Shown here piece after piece: positions 1-9,327 of a DNA stretch of 64,000 nt. The notes below the pieces were generated by a model. That model did no database searches and was not told where the DNA came from. It worked only from the letters and a program-made list of their open reading frames with translations. The DNA is from Mycobacterium lehmannii. Lineage in GTDB: Bacteria; Actinomycetota; Actinomycetes; Mycobacteriales; Mycobacteriaceae. A program made the position numbers and the translations under genes. The stretch is taken from assembly GCF_002245535.1 (NCBI RefSeq), contig NZ_NKCN01000004.1:124001-188000 (forward strand). The letters run 5' to 3'. Numbering within the stretch: the stretch's first letter is position 1; every line of letters starts with the position of its first letter.

Positions 1-261
1 GTGCTGTGGGCCTCGGAGCAGTCCTGTCCGGTCGGTGAACCGCCCTGCCCGGGAACGTGGTTCGGCGTCAACGTGCCGGTGCCGCAGACCATCGTGCACG
101 TATCGCTTTTCGTCGCCGTGTTGTCGGGGTTGTACTTCACGGTCAGCACCAGCGTGGACCCGTTGTACCGCGAGCGCTTCTTCGACCCGCTGATCGCCGA
201 CGTCGCGGTCAGCCTGGCCGGCCGCGACGCCTACCGCGCGATGGAGGCCACCAACGAGTAA
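1..261 (+). CDS. C-terminal end of a membrane protein (5' partial)
   Basis: This is the last 86 residues of a protein whose reading frame is open to the left edge, so the start and most domains are missing. A hydrophobic stretch near residues 30-48 (VHVSLFVAVLSGLYF) looks like a final membrane helix. A charged tail follows, probably cytoplasmic. The first 25 residues contain two Cys and several Pro and may be a loop. The family cannot be named from this fragment. Its stop lies 31 bp inside the 3' end of the convergent gene on the other strand. Confidence 0.55.
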   Translation: MLWASEQSCPVGEPPCPGTWFGVNVPVPQTIVHVSLFVAVLSGLYFTVSTSVDPLYRERFFDPLIADVAVSLAGRDAYRAMEATNE

Positions 262-869
262 CTGTTGGCGAGATCGTCCTGCGTCACGCAGGCGTCCTCG
301 GTGGCGGTGTCGACCACGAGCGGCGATGTCGGGGTGCGCGCCCGATAGGACCAGCCATCGGGCAGCGACAGCCTGGCGGCGAGGCCGGGAAGGTCGCTCA
401 GCGTGAGCGACGGGTCGACCGTCTGGCTGAACGTCTGCATGACCCACTGCCTGCCGTCCGGGTCGACGAGTTCGTAGATCTCGCGGCCCGCATCGAAGGT
501 GAAGACCGCCTTCCGGTCCACCCGGTTCAGCTGATACGGGGCCGGATTCATCGACGCGAGCTTGACGGTGGCTTGGCGCAGCATCTCGATGCCACCGAAG
601 CTCTTGCGCTCCAATGTCTCCCGGCCCTTCTTGCCGATGCTGCTCATCAGCCAGTACCGCGGCCCGTTGAGCAGTGTGGCCACAGCGCCGTTCTCTTGGG
701 CGATCGCCTGCGCGTCGAGCGCGTTCCACAGGTCGGCCGGGCAGTCGTTGAGCGGAAACGAGTTGTACACCGTGGCTTCGGCACCCGACGGTGTGGACCT
801 GACGAGCAGCACTTCGCCGTACCGCTTGCCGAAAACACCGTCCGTGACCGACAGTTCGTCCGCAGACAT
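231..869 (-). CDS. Conserved hypothetical protein (212 aa)
   Basis: I do not recognise the family. The start chosen is the ATG at 869 (MSADELSVTDG...); a longer frame reaches 944 but would cross the palindromic element at 894-955. The protein has no signal peptide or membrane segment. It has mixed alpha/beta character with a Trp/Tyr-rich middle (NGPRYWLMSSIG near residue 70), a conserved-looking charged central part and a WSYRART segment near residue 175, which suggests a soluble cytosolic protein. It lies downstream of mpa on the same strand but is separated from it by the palindrome, so co-transcription is uncertain. Confidence 0.6.
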   Translation of the reverse strand: MSADELSVTDGVFGKRYGEVLLVRSTPSGAEATVYNSFPLNDCPADLWNALDAQAIAQENGAVATLLNGPRYWLMSSIGKKGRETLERKSFGGIEMLRQATVKLASMNPAPYQLNRVDRKAVFTFDAGREIYELVDPDGRQWVMQTFSQTVDPSLTLSDLPGLAARLSLPDGWSYRARTPTSPLVVDTATEDACVTQDDLANSYSLVASIAR

Positions 870-893
870 GACGCGACGGTATCCCTCGGCGCG

Positions 894-955
894 CGCGAGC
901 GTGCGCGAATTGCTGCACAACTGCGGCGCGCCGTGTACAAACACGCCCGCTCGCG
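894..955. repeat. Palindromic intergenic element, copy 1 (about 62 nt)
   Basis: The outer arms CGCGAGCG (894-901) and GCTCGCG (949-955) are complementary, and the interior contains a GCGGCG core. The layout matches the elements at 21835 and 22838. It sits between the mpa stop and the next gene start, so it could end mpa transcription or be a dispersed repeat. Confidence 0.55.
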
Positions 956-974
956 GCCGAAAAGGTGAGGTGAG

Positions 975-2816
975 CTACAGGTACTGACCCAGGTTGGACT
1001 CGGTGTCGATCGCCCGGCTGGCCGACGAGCTCTTGCCGGTGACCAACGTGCGGATGTAGACGATCCGCTCGCCCTTCTTGCCTGAGATCCGTGCCCAGTC
1101 ATCGGGATTGGTGGTGTTGGGCAGATCTTCGTTCTCGGCGAACTCGTCGACGATCGAGTCCAGCAGATGCTGGATCCGCAGACCCTTGCTGCCGGTCTCC
1201 AGCACCGACTTGATGGCGTACTTCTTGGCCCGATCGACGACGTTTTGGATCATCGCACCGGAGTTGAAGTCCTTGAAGTACATGACCTCTTTGTCACCGT
1301 TGGCGTACGTCACCTCGAGGAAGCGGTTGTCGTCGATCTCGGCGTACATCCGGTCGACGACCTTCTCGATCATCGCCTTGATCGTCAGCGAGCGGTCGCC
1401 GTCGAACTCCGCGAGGTCGTCCTCGTTGACCGGCAGCTCTTCGGTGAGGTACTTGCTGAAGATGTCTTGGGCCGCTTCGGCATCCGGACGCTCGATCTTG
1501 ATCTTGACGTCCAGGCGGCCGGGCCGCAGGATCGCCGGATCGATCATGTCCTCGCGGTTGGAGGCGCCGATGACGATGACGTTCTCCAGCCCCTCGACGC
1601 CGTCGATCTCCGAAAGCAGCTGCGGCACAACCGTCGTCTCCACATCTGAGCTCACACCGGTGCCGCGGGTACGGAAGATCGAGTCCATCTCGTCAAAGAA
1701 CACGATCACCGGGGTGCCCTCGGAGGCCTTCTCCCGCGCGCGCTGGAAGATCAACCGGATGTGACGCTCGGTCTCACCGACGAACTTGTTCAGCAGCTCT
1801 GGGCCCTTGATGTTGAGGAAGTAGCTCTTCGCCTCGCGGGCGTCGTCACCACGCACCTCGGCCATCTTCTTGGCCAGCGAGTTGGCCACCGCCTTGGCGA
1901 TCAGCGTCTTACCGCAGCCGGGCGGACCGTAGAGCAGCACACCCTTGGGCGGGCGCAGCGAGTACTCCCGGTACAGCTCCTTGTGCAGGAACGGCAGTTC
2001 GACGGCGTCGCGGATCTGCTCGATCTGGCGGCCCAGGCCGCCGATGTCGTTGTAGCTGACGTCGGGCACCTCTTCGAGCACGAGGTCCTCGACCTCGGCC
2101 TTGGGGATGCGCTCGAACGCGTATCCGGCCTTGGTGTCGACCAGCAGCGAGTCCCCCGGGCGCAGCTTGCGGGGACGGCTGTCGTCGTTCAGGTCGTCGT
2201 CGTAGCGCTCCGGCAGGTCCTCGGCCGCAACCAGGGGCTCGGCGAGCCAGACGATGCGCTCCTCATCGGCATGCCCGACCACCAGCGCGCGGTGCCCGTC
2301 GGACAGAATCTCGCGCAGTGTGCTGATCTCGCCGACCGCCTCGAAGTTGCCGGCCTCCACGACCGTCAGGGCCTCGTTGAGGCGGACGGTCTGGCCCTGC
2401 TTGAGCAACTTGGTGTCGATGTTCGGCGAGCACGTCAGCCGCATCTTGCGCCCGGACGTGAACACGTCGACGGTGTCGTCGTCCTGGACGCCGAGCAGCA
2501 CTCCGTATCCGCTCGGCGGCTGGCCCAGGCGGTCGACCTCCTCGCGCAACGCGAGCAGCTGCTGACGGGCCTCCTTGAGGGTCTCCATCAGCTTGGTGTT
2601 GCGGGCGGCGAGGGAGTCGATGCGCGCCTCGAGCTGATGAACATCTCGGGCGCTGCGCAACCCACTCTGGGGCCCGACCGCGTTCTCCAACTGCTCTCGC
2701 AAGACGGCAGCCTCCCGGCGGAGCTCCTCGAGCTCGGCCGCGTCCTCACTGGACAGGCCGGATCCTCGGGCGTCAAAACCCTCTGCGAAAGCGTCAGAAC
2801 GGTCTGATTCACTCAT
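975..2816 (-). CDS. mpa: Proteasome-associated AAA ATPase Mpa/ARC
   Basis: This ring ATPase recognises pupylated proteins, unfolds them and feeds them to the 20S proteasome. Its 613 residues show the full family plan. Residues 25-98 form a coiled coil that binds Pup, and two OB folds follow to about residue 240. The AAA domain has Walker A GPPGCGKT at 297-304 and Walker B with FFDEMDS at about 373-379. The C terminus ends in GQYL, the tyrosine-containing tail that docks into the proteasome alpha ring. The ATG at 2816 has a GGAGG-type ribosome site. The rest of the Pup-proteasome operon (dop, pup, prcBA) is not in the window and probably lies to the left. Confidence 0.97.
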   Translation of the reverse strand: MSESDRSDAFAEGFDARGSGLSSEDAAELEELRREAAVLREQLENAVGPQSGLRSARDVHQLEARIDSLAARNTKLMETLKEARQQLLALREEVDRLGQPPSGYGVLLGVQDDDTVDVFTSGRKMRLTCSPNIDTKLLKQGQTVRLNEALTVVEAGNFEAVGEISTLREILSDGHRALVVGHADEERIVWLAEPLVAAEDLPERYDDDLNDDSRPRKLRPGDSLLVDTKAGYAFERIPKAEVEDLVLEEVPDVSYNDIGGLGRQIEQIRDAVELPFLHKELYREYSLRPPKGVLLYGPPGCGKTLIAKAVANSLAKKMAEVRGDDAREAKSYFLNIKGPELLNKFVGETERHIRLIFQRAREKASEGTPVIVFFDEMDSIFRTRGTGVSSDVETTVVPQLLSEIDGVEGLENVIVIGASNREDMIDPAILRPGRLDVKIKIERPDAEAAQDIFSKYLTEELPVNEDDLAEFDGDRSLTIKAMIEKVVDRMYAEIDDNRFLEVTYANGDKEVMYFKDFNSGAMIQNVVDRAKKYAIKSVLETGSKGLRIQHLLDSIVDEFAENEDLPNTTNPDDWARISGKKGERIVYIRTLVTGKSSSASRAIDTESNLGQYL

Positions 2817-2961
2817 ATTGCGCCCCTCCCCGCACCGAAAGTTGGTGCAGTAACAACTTCAAAGCTACCGGCGATTCAGCCTTTGTGTGCGGTGTAGCAA
2901 TTCGACACACCTGCACCACTGTTAACCTCTCTGATGTGTTGGTCCGATCGAAAGGAAAATC

Positions 2962-3453
2962 GTGACCCTGAAAGCCCTCGTTACCGGCGTCGCAGCGGTT
3001 GCTGTTGTCGGCGGTGCTGCGGCAGGTGTGACGTCCATTGCATCCTCCAACGTAGCCGCCGCACCGACCGTCACCCCGGTCGTTTGGGACATCCCGATGC
3101 CGCAGGCCCCGGCTCCCGAACTCGAAGGCGCGCTTCTGCAGACGCTGCAGGCGCTCGGCACGTCCGGCACGGCCGCTAGCAAAGCGCCGTACATCCAGGG
3201 TGGCATCGGGCGCATCGAGAGCCGCGTTGCCGACACCAAGCTTCGTGAGGCGGCCGCCGAAGGCAAGTTCCCGTTGAGCTTCTCGGTGGCCAACATCGAC
3301 CAGAACGGCCCCGTCGTGTCGGCCGATGTCACCGCGACCGCCGCCACCGGCGGCACGGCCAGCCAGAACATCCAGTTCGTGCCCGGCCCGAGCCCGACCG
3401 GCTGGCAGATGGCCAAGCAGTCGCTGATGGCGCTGCTGTCCGCCGTCGGCTAG
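2962..3453 (+). CDS. MTB12/CFP-2-family secreted low-molecular-weight antigen
   Basis: A 163-residue exported protein with a GTG start and AAGGAAA ribosome site. Residues 1-34 form a Sec signal peptide: Lys near the start, an Ala/Val/Gly-rich core, and an Ala-rich end before APTVTPVV. The mature part carries the MTB12 pattern GGIGRIESRVADTKL followed by PLSFSVANI and a C-terminal W-Q-M-A-K-Q-S segment. The NTF2-like family is secreted by mycobacteria and its function is unknown. It is 7 bp upstream of the lipoprotein gene lppK, which has a related C-terminal domain, so the two look like a duplicated pair in one operon. It is divergent from mpa across a 145-bp gap. Confidence 0.85.
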   Translation: MTLKALVTGVAAVAVVGGAAAGVTSIASSNVAAAPTVTPVVWDIPMPQAPAPELEGALLQTLQALGTSGTAASKAPYIQGGIGRIESRVADTKLREAAAEGKFPLSFSVANIDQNGPVVSADVTATAATGGTASQNIQFVPGPSPTGWQMAKQSLMALLSAVG

Positions 3454-3460
3454 GAGTCCG

Positions 3461-4006
3461 GTGCGCCGCACCGACCGTTTCGCAGTCCTGAGCGCCGTCG
3501 CGTTAGCGGCGGCGCTCGGGCTTTGCGGATGTGGCGCCGACGAACCGGTAACCGAATCCCCCGCGGCGACCGAGCCGCCGGTCGCCACGTCGCCGACGGT
3601 GCAGCCGCCGGACCCGGGGGCGACGAGCGCACCCCTGCCGCCTCCCGAGGCGCTCACCGACGTGCTGGCGCGCATCGCCGACGCCAATGTTCCCGGAGCC
3701 GAGAAGCTCCACCTGATCGAGGACGCCACCGCGGCCGACGGTGAAACGATGGACAAGTTCGCCGTCGCGCTGCGCGACGGCGGCTACGCACCGGCGACTT
3801 TCGAGGCGAAAGATCTGATGTGGTCCGACGGCGCCGACGGTGTCGTTCAGGCGATCGTCACCGTGCGGACCGCCAACCCGGCGGCGGGCGAGTTCACGTT
3901 CCCGATGCAGTTCCGCTTCGCCGACAACCATTGGCAGCTGACCCGTTCGACGACCGATGCGCTGTTGCAGCTCGGTCCGGCCCCAACGCCGACACCGACG
4001 CCGTGA
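3461..4006 (+). CDS. lppK: Lipoprotein LppK-like
   Basis: A 181-residue predicted lipoprotein at the position of Rv2116 (lppK). The N-terminal signal peptide ends in an LCGC lipobox (lipidated Cys about residue 24). A Pro/Thr/Ala-rich linker (about 27-65) is typical of surface-tethered mycobacterial lipoproteins. The folded part (about 66-170) resembles the MTB12 domain encoded just upstream: a helix with ALTDVLARIADANVPGAEK, then beta strands ending FRFADNHWQL. A short PTPTPTP tail follows. The GTG start is 7 bp after the previous stop. The role is unknown. Confidence 0.8.
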   Translation: MRRTDRFAVLSAVALAAALGLCGCGADEPVTESPAATEPPVATSPTVQPPDPGATSAPLPPPEALTDVLARIADANVPGAEKLHLIEDATAADGETMDKFAVALRDGGYAPATFEAKDLMWSDGADGVVQAIVTVRTANPAAGEFTFPMQFRFADNHWQLTRSTTDALLQLGPAPTPTPTP

Positions 4007-4013
4007 GCCGCCG

Positions 4014-4310
4014 ATGTGGATCGGTTGGCTCGAATTCGACCTGCTGCTCGGCGACGTGCGCTCGCTCAAGCAGAAGCGCTCGGCGATCCGGCCGGTGATC
4101 GCCGAACTGCATCGCCGATTCGCCGTCTCGGCCGCCGAAACCGGCGCCCAGGAACTGCACCGGCGGGCCAACGTCGGGGTGGCTCTGGTGGCCGCCGACC
4201 GTGGGCATGTCGTCGAGGTACTCGACGCCGCCGAACGTCTGGTGGCCGCGCGCCCGGAGTTCGAGCTGCTGTCGGCGCGGCGCGGCCTGCGGCGCAGCAC
4301 CGACGACTGA
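4014..4310 (+). CDS. DUF503 family protein (YlxP-like)
   Basis: A 98-residue cytosolic protein starting at ATG 4014 (MWIGWLEFDLLL), 7 bp after lppK. The pattern L-GD-RSLKQKRS-IRP-I-L-RF-VS-AE-G near residues 11-40 is the DUF503 signature. The second half keeps the expected GVALVAADRGHV strand and a closing helix. DUF503 proteins are small alpha/beta dimers; in some firmicutes the gene sits in the nusA-infB operon, but no biochemical role is firmly known. In M. tuberculosis the corresponding gene lies in the same place before trmI. Confidence 0.85.
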   Translation: MWIGWLEFDLLLGDVRSLKQKRSAIRPVIAELHRRFAVSAAETGAQELHRRANVGVALVAADRGHVVEVLDAAERLVAARPEFELLSARRGLRRSTDD

Positions 4311-4369
4311 CCATCGCGGCCTAACTGGTTGATCGCCCTCACCTCGTGCGTGCAATAAACCCGTCAAGG

Positions 4370-5209
<840 letters not shown>

Positions 5210-5276
5210 TCAGCCTGCCAGTAGACGCGCCGTCGTGGGTACCGGGGTTGTCGGACAGCGGTCTTAGGCTGGCGTT

Positions 5277-6164
5277 ATGAACGAGCAGGGCGCGCAGAAG
5301 CTGCGGCGCCCGGCGCTGTCGCCCTCGCGGGCCGCCGACTTCAAGCAGTGCCCGCTGCTGTACCGCTTCCGCGCGATCGATCGGCTGCCCGAACCGTCCT
5401 CGGTCGCCCAGGTCCGCGGTTCGGTGGTGCACGCGGCGCTCGAGCAGCTGTACGCGCTGCCGGCGGCCCAGCGCCGTCCGGAAACCGCGATGACGCTTGT
5501 CGAGCCGGCCTGGGACCGCGTGGTCGCCGAACGCCCGGACGTCGCCGACGAGTTCGCCCCCGAGGTGCGGGCCACGCTGCTGAGGGAGGCGCGCGACCTG
5601 CTGGCCGGCTACTACCGGCTCGAGGATCCCACCCGCTTCGACCCGGACAGTTGTGAGCAGCGCGTCGAGGTCGAACTGGCGGACGGGACGCTACTGCGCG
5701 GCTTCGTCGATCGCATCGACGTCGCCTCCACCGGTGAGCTGCGGGTGGTCGACTACAAGACCGGCAAGGCGCCGCCCGAGGCGCGCGCGCTCGCGGAGTT
5801 CAAGGCCATGTTCCAGATGAAGTTCTACGCGGTGGCGCTGCTGCGTTCGCGTGGCGTGCTGCCTGCGCGGCTGCGGCTGCTGTACCTGGCCGACGGTCAG
5901 ATCCTCGACTACACCCCGGACCTCGACGAGCTGATGCGGTTCGAGAAGACGCTGACCGCCATCTGGCGAGCCATCCAGGACGCCGGAGCCACCGGTGATT
6001 TCCGCCCGAAGCCCTCGGCGATGTGCGACTGGTGCGCCCACCACGCGCACTGCCCGGTGTTCGGCGGCACCCCGCCGCCGTACCCGGGTTGGCCCGAGGC
6101 ACCCGATGAAGGTTCGCCGACCGCCGAGGACATCGTGCTGCGAACGGCGGAGCCTGCGGCGTGA
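5277..6164 (+). CDS. RecB-family PD-(D/E)XK nuclease with a predicted iron-sulfur cluster
   Basis: A 295-residue exonuclease-like protein (Rv2119 position). It begins with SPSRAADFKQCPLLYRF, which carries Cys25. The PD-(D/E)XK core is seen as GFVDRIDV followed by VVDYKTGKAP, where Asp and the DYK lysine build the metal site. The C terminus carries CDWCAHHAHC. Together with Cys25 these make the four-cysteine pattern of AddB/Cas4-type nucleases that hold a 4Fe-4S cluster around the nuclease fold. There is no helicase domain, so it is a stand-alone nuclease, presumably in DNA repair. ATG at 5277. Confidence 0.9.
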   Translation: MNEQGAQKLRRPALSPSRAADFKQCPLLYRFRAIDRLPEPSSVAQVRGSVVHAALEQLYALPAAQRRPETAMTLVEPAWDRVVAERPDVADEFAPEVRATLLREARDLLAGYYRLEDPTRFDPDSCEQRVEVELADGTLLRGFVDRIDVASTGELRVVDYKTGKAPPEARALAEFKAMFQMKFYAVALLRSRGVLPARLRLLYLADGQILDYTPDLDELMRFEKTLTAIWRAIQDAGATGDFRPKPSAMCDWCAHHAHCPVFGGTPPPYPGWPEAPDEGSPTAEDIVLRTAEPAA

Positions 6165-6195
6165 GCCGAGGGCCGGAACGAGCGGGAGCCGAGGC

Positions 6196-6993
6196 GTGAT
6201 CGATTGCCATTACCGCCGAATCGGTACCGACAACGAATTCGAGGTCTTCGAGTCCACAGACGGCACCCGCAGCAACTGGAATCCCGAAATCCAGCACGGC
6301 TCACCGCCGTTGGCGCTGATGACCAAGCACATCGAGGAGCTGGCCGGCGACTCGGGACTGCGCATCGGGCGCTTGACTCTGGACATCCTGGGGGCGATTC
6401 CCGTCGAACAGCTGCGGGTCCGGGCTTGGGTGGAACGCCCGGGCGCGCGAATATCGCTGATGGCCGCCGAGATGCTCCACACCCGGCCCGACGGCACACG
6501 GCGGGCGGTGGCCCGCGTGACGGCATGGTTGTTGGCGACCAGCGACACCGCCGACGCGGCCACCGACCGCTATCCCCCACTCATCGAGGGCACCGCCGTG
6601 GAGGTGCCCCACGGCTGGGTCGGCGCGAAAGGCTACCTGGAGACGGTGAGCTGGCGGCGCCAACCCGAGACCGGCGAGACCGGACACGTGGTGTGGATGA
6701 GTCCGCTTGTCGCGCTTGTTGATTCGGAGCCGACAACCGCGCTACAGCGGCTCGCGATGGTCGTGGACAGCGCCAACGGTGCAGGTGCGGCGTTGGACCC
6801 GGAGTCGTTCGTGTTCATGAACACCGACACCGCCGTGCATCTGCACCGCCTGCCAACAGGTAGCGACTTCGCGGTTCGTGCCCGTGGCTCGATCGGCCCC
6901 GACGGCATCGGGGTGACCACGGCCGAACTCTTCGATCGGCAGGGCTTCATCGGCACCTCGGCGCAGACCCTGCTGGTGCAACGCCGCCCGTGA
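6196..6993 (+). CDS. Acyl-CoA thioesterase-like double hot-dog protein
   Basis: A 265-residue protein that I place in the 4HBT_3/TesB-like thioesterase family, which usually cleaves acyl-CoA. The first half has WNPEIQHGSPPLALMTKHIE, the substrate-loop region of these proteins. The second half has SFVFMNTDTAVHLHRLPTG followed by a typical closing segment with ELFDRQGFIGTSAQTLLVQ. The GTG start at 6196 lies 32 bp after the nuclease gene. The stop overlaps the start of the next gene (GTGA), so the two are probably translated together. The substrate is unknown. Confidence 0.75.
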   Translation: MIDCHYRRIGTDNEFEVFESTDGTRSNWNPEIQHGSPPLALMTKHIEELAGDSGLRIGRLTLDILGAIPVEQLRVRAWVERPGARISLMAAEMLHTRPDGTRRAVARVTAWLLATSDTADAATDRYPPLIEGTAVEVPHGWVGAKGYLETVSWRRQPETGETGHVVWMSPLVALVDSEPTTALQRLAMVVDSANGAGAALDPESFVFMNTDTAVHLHRLPTGSDFAVRARGSIGPDGIGVTTAELFDRQGFIGTSAQTLLVQRRP

Positions 6994-7505
6994 CCGTCGA
7001 CCTCCAGTGGCAGTTCGAACTCGTGTGGGCGCTGGCCGACCTGCACTTGGCCGCCCTCACCGATGACGACTTCCTCTGGGAGCCCGCCGAGGTGACGTGG
7101 ACGGTACGGCCGGATGCGGACGGTGTGTGGCGTGCGGACTGGTCCGCCACGGAACCCCAGCCCATCCCGGCGCCGACGATCGCGTGGCTCACGTGGCACG
7201 TCGACTGGTGGTGGTCGAGCGCGATCGATCATCTGACCGGCGAAGCACCGCGGGAGCCCGGCGTCGTCACCTGGCCGGGTGAGGGCGCCGCCGCCGTCGC
7301 CCGCCTGCGTCACCTCGCCGACCGCTGGCGAGAGGTGTTGACCGGCGTCGACCCGAACGCCCCCTCGGCGTACCCGTGGGGCGAGGACTCGGGCCACACC
7401 GTCGCGCGCACCGCGCTGTGGGTGAACGTCGAATTGACCAAGAACACCGCCGAGATCGGCCAGTTGCGCCTGATACGCGCGGCACACAGGTCGAAGGTCG
7501 GGTAG
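6990..7505 (+). CDS. DinB-superfamily protein
   Basis: A 171-residue four-helix protein of the DinB/YfiT type. Helix 1 carries WALADLHLAAL, and the central IAWLTWHVDWWW segment supplies one of the usual metal histidines. In the last helix, where family members normally carry an H-x3-H pair, this protein reads VNVELTKNTAEIGQLR. The usual metal triad may therefore be incomplete. Members include bacillithiol- or mycothiol-dependent transferases and many proteins of unknown role. GTG start overlapping the thioesterase stop by 4 bp. Confidence 0.75.
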   Translation: MTVDLQWQFELVWALADLHLAALTDDDFLWEPAEVTWTVRPDADGVWRADWSATEPQPIPAPTIAWLTWHVDWWWSSAIDHLTGEAPREPGVVTWPGEGAAAVARLRHLADRWREVLTGVDPNAPSAYPWGEDSGHTVARTALWVNVELTKNTAEIGQLRLIRAAHRSKVG

Positions 7506-7548
7506 TTCTACCTACCCCCGCCGTCGGCTGCGCCTGCAGGCTGGCGGC

Positions 7549-7833
7549 ATGGACACACCTACCACCTCGCGGACCACCGCCGCCTACTTCCTGCAAGCCG
7601 CAATCGCTTTCGGCGTCAGCCTGCTCGGACTGGTCGGCGGGATCTTGTTCCTTCCCCTGGACTCCTGGCAGCGGCTGTTCCTGGGCATGACGGCGCTGTT
7701 TCTGGTCACCAGTTCGTTCACCCTGGCCAAGGTGATCCGCGACCAACAGGAAGCCGCCACCATCCGGGTGAGGCTTGATGAGGCCCGGCTCGAGAAACTG
7801 ATCGCCGAACACAACCCCTTCAGCGCGAGCTGA
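7549..7833 (+). CDS. YiaAB-type two-helix inner membrane protein
   Basis: A 94-residue membrane protein. Two hydrophobic helices (about residues 13-33 and 40-60) are joined by LPLDSWQR, the YiaA/YiaB domain layout. An amphipathic charged tail follows (IRDQQEAATIRVRLDEARLEKL). No enzymatic motif is visible. The family is linked to stress in enterobacteria but lacks a defined role. It is 43 bp after the DinB gene and ahead of the ArsR promoter. Confidence 0.8.
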   Translation: MDTPTTSRTTAAYFLQAAIAFGVSLLGLVGGILFLPLDSWQRLFLGMTALFLVTSSFTLAKVIRDQQEAATIRVRLDEARLEKLIAEHNPFSAS

Positions 7834-7849
7834 GCAATATGTCCTTGCG

Positions 7850-7865
7850 TCTATATAGATAGAAT
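7850..7865 (+). promoter_or_regulatory. Candidate operator and -10 box of the arsR-type operon
   Basis: A perfect palindrome TCTATATAGA (7850-7859) is followed directly by TAGAAT (7860-7865), a good -10 hexamer. The ATG of the regulator is at 7880, so the leader would be very short. Overlap of palindrome and promoter fits autorepression by the ArsR-type protein. No clear -35 was found. Confidence 0.5.
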
Positions 7866-7879
7866 GTAATGCTAGCCGC

Positions 7880-8200
7880 ATGGACGTCTTCGAAGCGGTC
7901 GCCGAGCCGAGTCGTCGCGCACTGCTCGACCAGCTCGTCGACGGTGAACGCACCGCGGGTGAACTGGTCGCGAGTCTGCCTGGACTGACCCAGCCGACGG
8001 TGTCCCGGCATCTGCGGGTGCTGCGGGAAGTCGGCCTGGTGGAGGTGCGGCCCGACGCGCAGCGCCGCATCTATGCGCTTCGCGCCGACGGACTGATGGC
8101 GATCGACGATTGGATCGCGCGTTACCGCCGCATCTGGACCGACCACCTCGCCGCACTGGAGCGTCATCTGGAAGCAAAGCACGGGAGCGGCGATGACTGA
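7880..8200 (+). CDS. ArsR-family transcriptional regulator
   Basis: A 106-residue winged-helix repressor. It opens with DVFEAVAEPSRRALLDQL and carries the DNA-recognition helix TQPTVSRHLRVLREVGLV at about 38-55, then RPDAQRRIYALRA as the wing. No Cys pair is present, so it is not a metal sensor of the classical ArsR/SmtB kind. Regulators of this subtype are usually encoded with an AHSA1/SRPBCC protein, and here such a gene follows with an 8-bp overlap. An AT-rich palindrome overlaps the predicted promoter. Confidence 0.9.
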   Translation: MDVFEAVAEPSRRALLDQLVDGERTAGELVASLPGLTQPTVSRHLRVLREVGLVEVRPDAQRRIYALRADGLMAIDDWIARYRRIWTDHLAALERHLEAKHGSGDD

Positions 8201-8687
8201 CCGCAACGGCCGGTTGACCATCGACGGCGAGCGCGCCGTCCTGACGTTCGAACGCCGACTGCCCTATCCGATCGAGGCGGTCTGGAACGCGATCGCCGAC
8301 CCCGCCGAACGCCGAGAGTGGTTCGGCGCGACGACGATCGAACCGCGGCAAGGCGGGACGATCGAGATGGTGCCCATCGGACCGCCGCTACCTCCGGACC
8401 GGATGCGCATGACCGGGCGCATTCTGGTGTGGGATCCGCCGCACGTCCTCGAGCACGAGTGGCGTCAGCCCATCGTCGAGGACAGCACCGTGCGCTACGA
8501 ACTGACTCCCGACGGCACCGGCACCCTGCTGAAGTTCACCCATCGGGGATTAGGCGTGCGCAACGCCGGCGGGTTCCTCGGCGGAACCCACGCCTACCTG
8601 GATCGGCTGCAGGCATACCTGGAACACGCACCGCTACCGGACTGGCTGCGCAGGCGCGCAGAGATCAACAGCACGCAGACAGGATGA
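8193..8687 (+). CDS. SRPBCC (AHSA1-type) domain protein
   Basis: A 164-residue single-domain protein of the START-like SRPBCC superfamily. Seen features are FERRLPYPIEAVWNAIADPAERREWFG at the N terminus, GRILVWDPPHVLEHEW in the middle and a C-terminal helix GGTHAYLDRLQAYLE. These form a deep hydrophobic pocket in relatives, suggesting binding of a lipid or other small hydrophobic ligand. Its overlap with the ArsR gene makes co-regulation near certain. The ligand is unknown. Confidence 0.88.
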   Translation: MTDRNGRLTIDGERAVLTFERRLPYPIEAVWNAIADPAERREWFGATTIEPRQGGTIEMVPIGPPLPPDRMRMTGRILVWDPPHVLEHEWRQPIVEDSTVRYELTPDGTGTLLKFTHRGLGVRNAGGFLGGTHAYLDRLQAYLEHAPLPDWLRRRAEINSTQTG

Positions 8688-8693
8688 GTTGAC

Positions 8694-9326
8694 ATGACGC
8701 ACAACGGATCTGACATCGCCGCACCTGCCGTCGCGGTTGCCTACCACTCGGGTTTCGGGCACACCGCGACACTCGCCGAAGCCGTGGCCGCGGGAGCGCG
8801 CGACGCGGGCGCGGTCGTGGCAACCGTTGCCGTCGACCGGATGACCGACGCCGACTGGGACGTTCTGGATTCGGCCGACGGCATCGTGTTCGGGAGCGCG
8901 ACCTATATGGGCAACGTGTCCGCGGCGTTCCAGGGCTTCGCCGAGTCGACCGGGCGGCGTTGTTTCACCGGCGCGTGGCGCGACAAGGTCGCGGCCGGGT
9001 TCACCAATTCCGGCGGTAAAAGCGGCGACAAGTTGAACACGTTGGTGTCGCTGGCGGTGTTCGCAGCGCAGCACCACATGCACTGGGTCAGCCTCGGTCT
9101 GCCTCCGGGCTGGAACCATTCGAAGGCGAGCGAGAACGACCTCAACCGGCTCGGCTTCTTTCTCGGCGCCGGCGCGCAGACCGACGTCGACGCTGACCCC
9201 GACGGGGTCCACGCCGCCGATGTAGCCACCCACCGTCACCTCGGTCACCGGTTCGCTTTGGTGACACGGCAATTCATCGTCGGCCGCTCGGTCACGGCAG
9301 CGGCGCCATCGCCTGCGGCGTCGTAG
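8694..9326 (+). CDS. Flavodoxin-family NAD(P)H:quinone/FMN reductase-like protein
   Basis: A 210-residue flavodoxin fold. The phosphate-binding loop is AYHSGFGHTATLAEAV near residue 17, FGSATYMGNVSAAFQGF forms the second FMN contact, and GFTNSGGKSGDKLNTL the third, as in WrbA-type proteins. It probably reduces quinones or other acceptors with two electrons. The gene is 6 bp after the SRPBCC gene and may belong to the same operon. The tail after residue 180 (RHLGHRFALVTRQFIVG) is longer than the core fold and ends in an Ala-rich stretch. Confidence 0.83.
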   Translation: MTHNGSDIAAPAVAVAYHSGFGHTATLAEAVAAGARDAGAVVATVAVDRMTDADWDVLDSADGIVFGSATYMGNVSAAFQGFAESTGRRCFTGAWRDKVAAGFTNSGGKSGDKLNTLVSLAVFAAQHHMHWVSLGLPPGWNHSKASENDLNRLGFFLGAGAQTDVDADPDGVHAADVATHRHLGHRFALVTRQFIVGRSVTAAAPSPAAS

Positions 9327-9327
9327 G

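Noticed and set aside
1761..2807. Plus-strand open frame opposite mpa
   Set aside because: The opposite strand encodes Walker motifs and the Mpa coiled coil; the plus frame is low-complexity Val/Leu/Asp/Gly.
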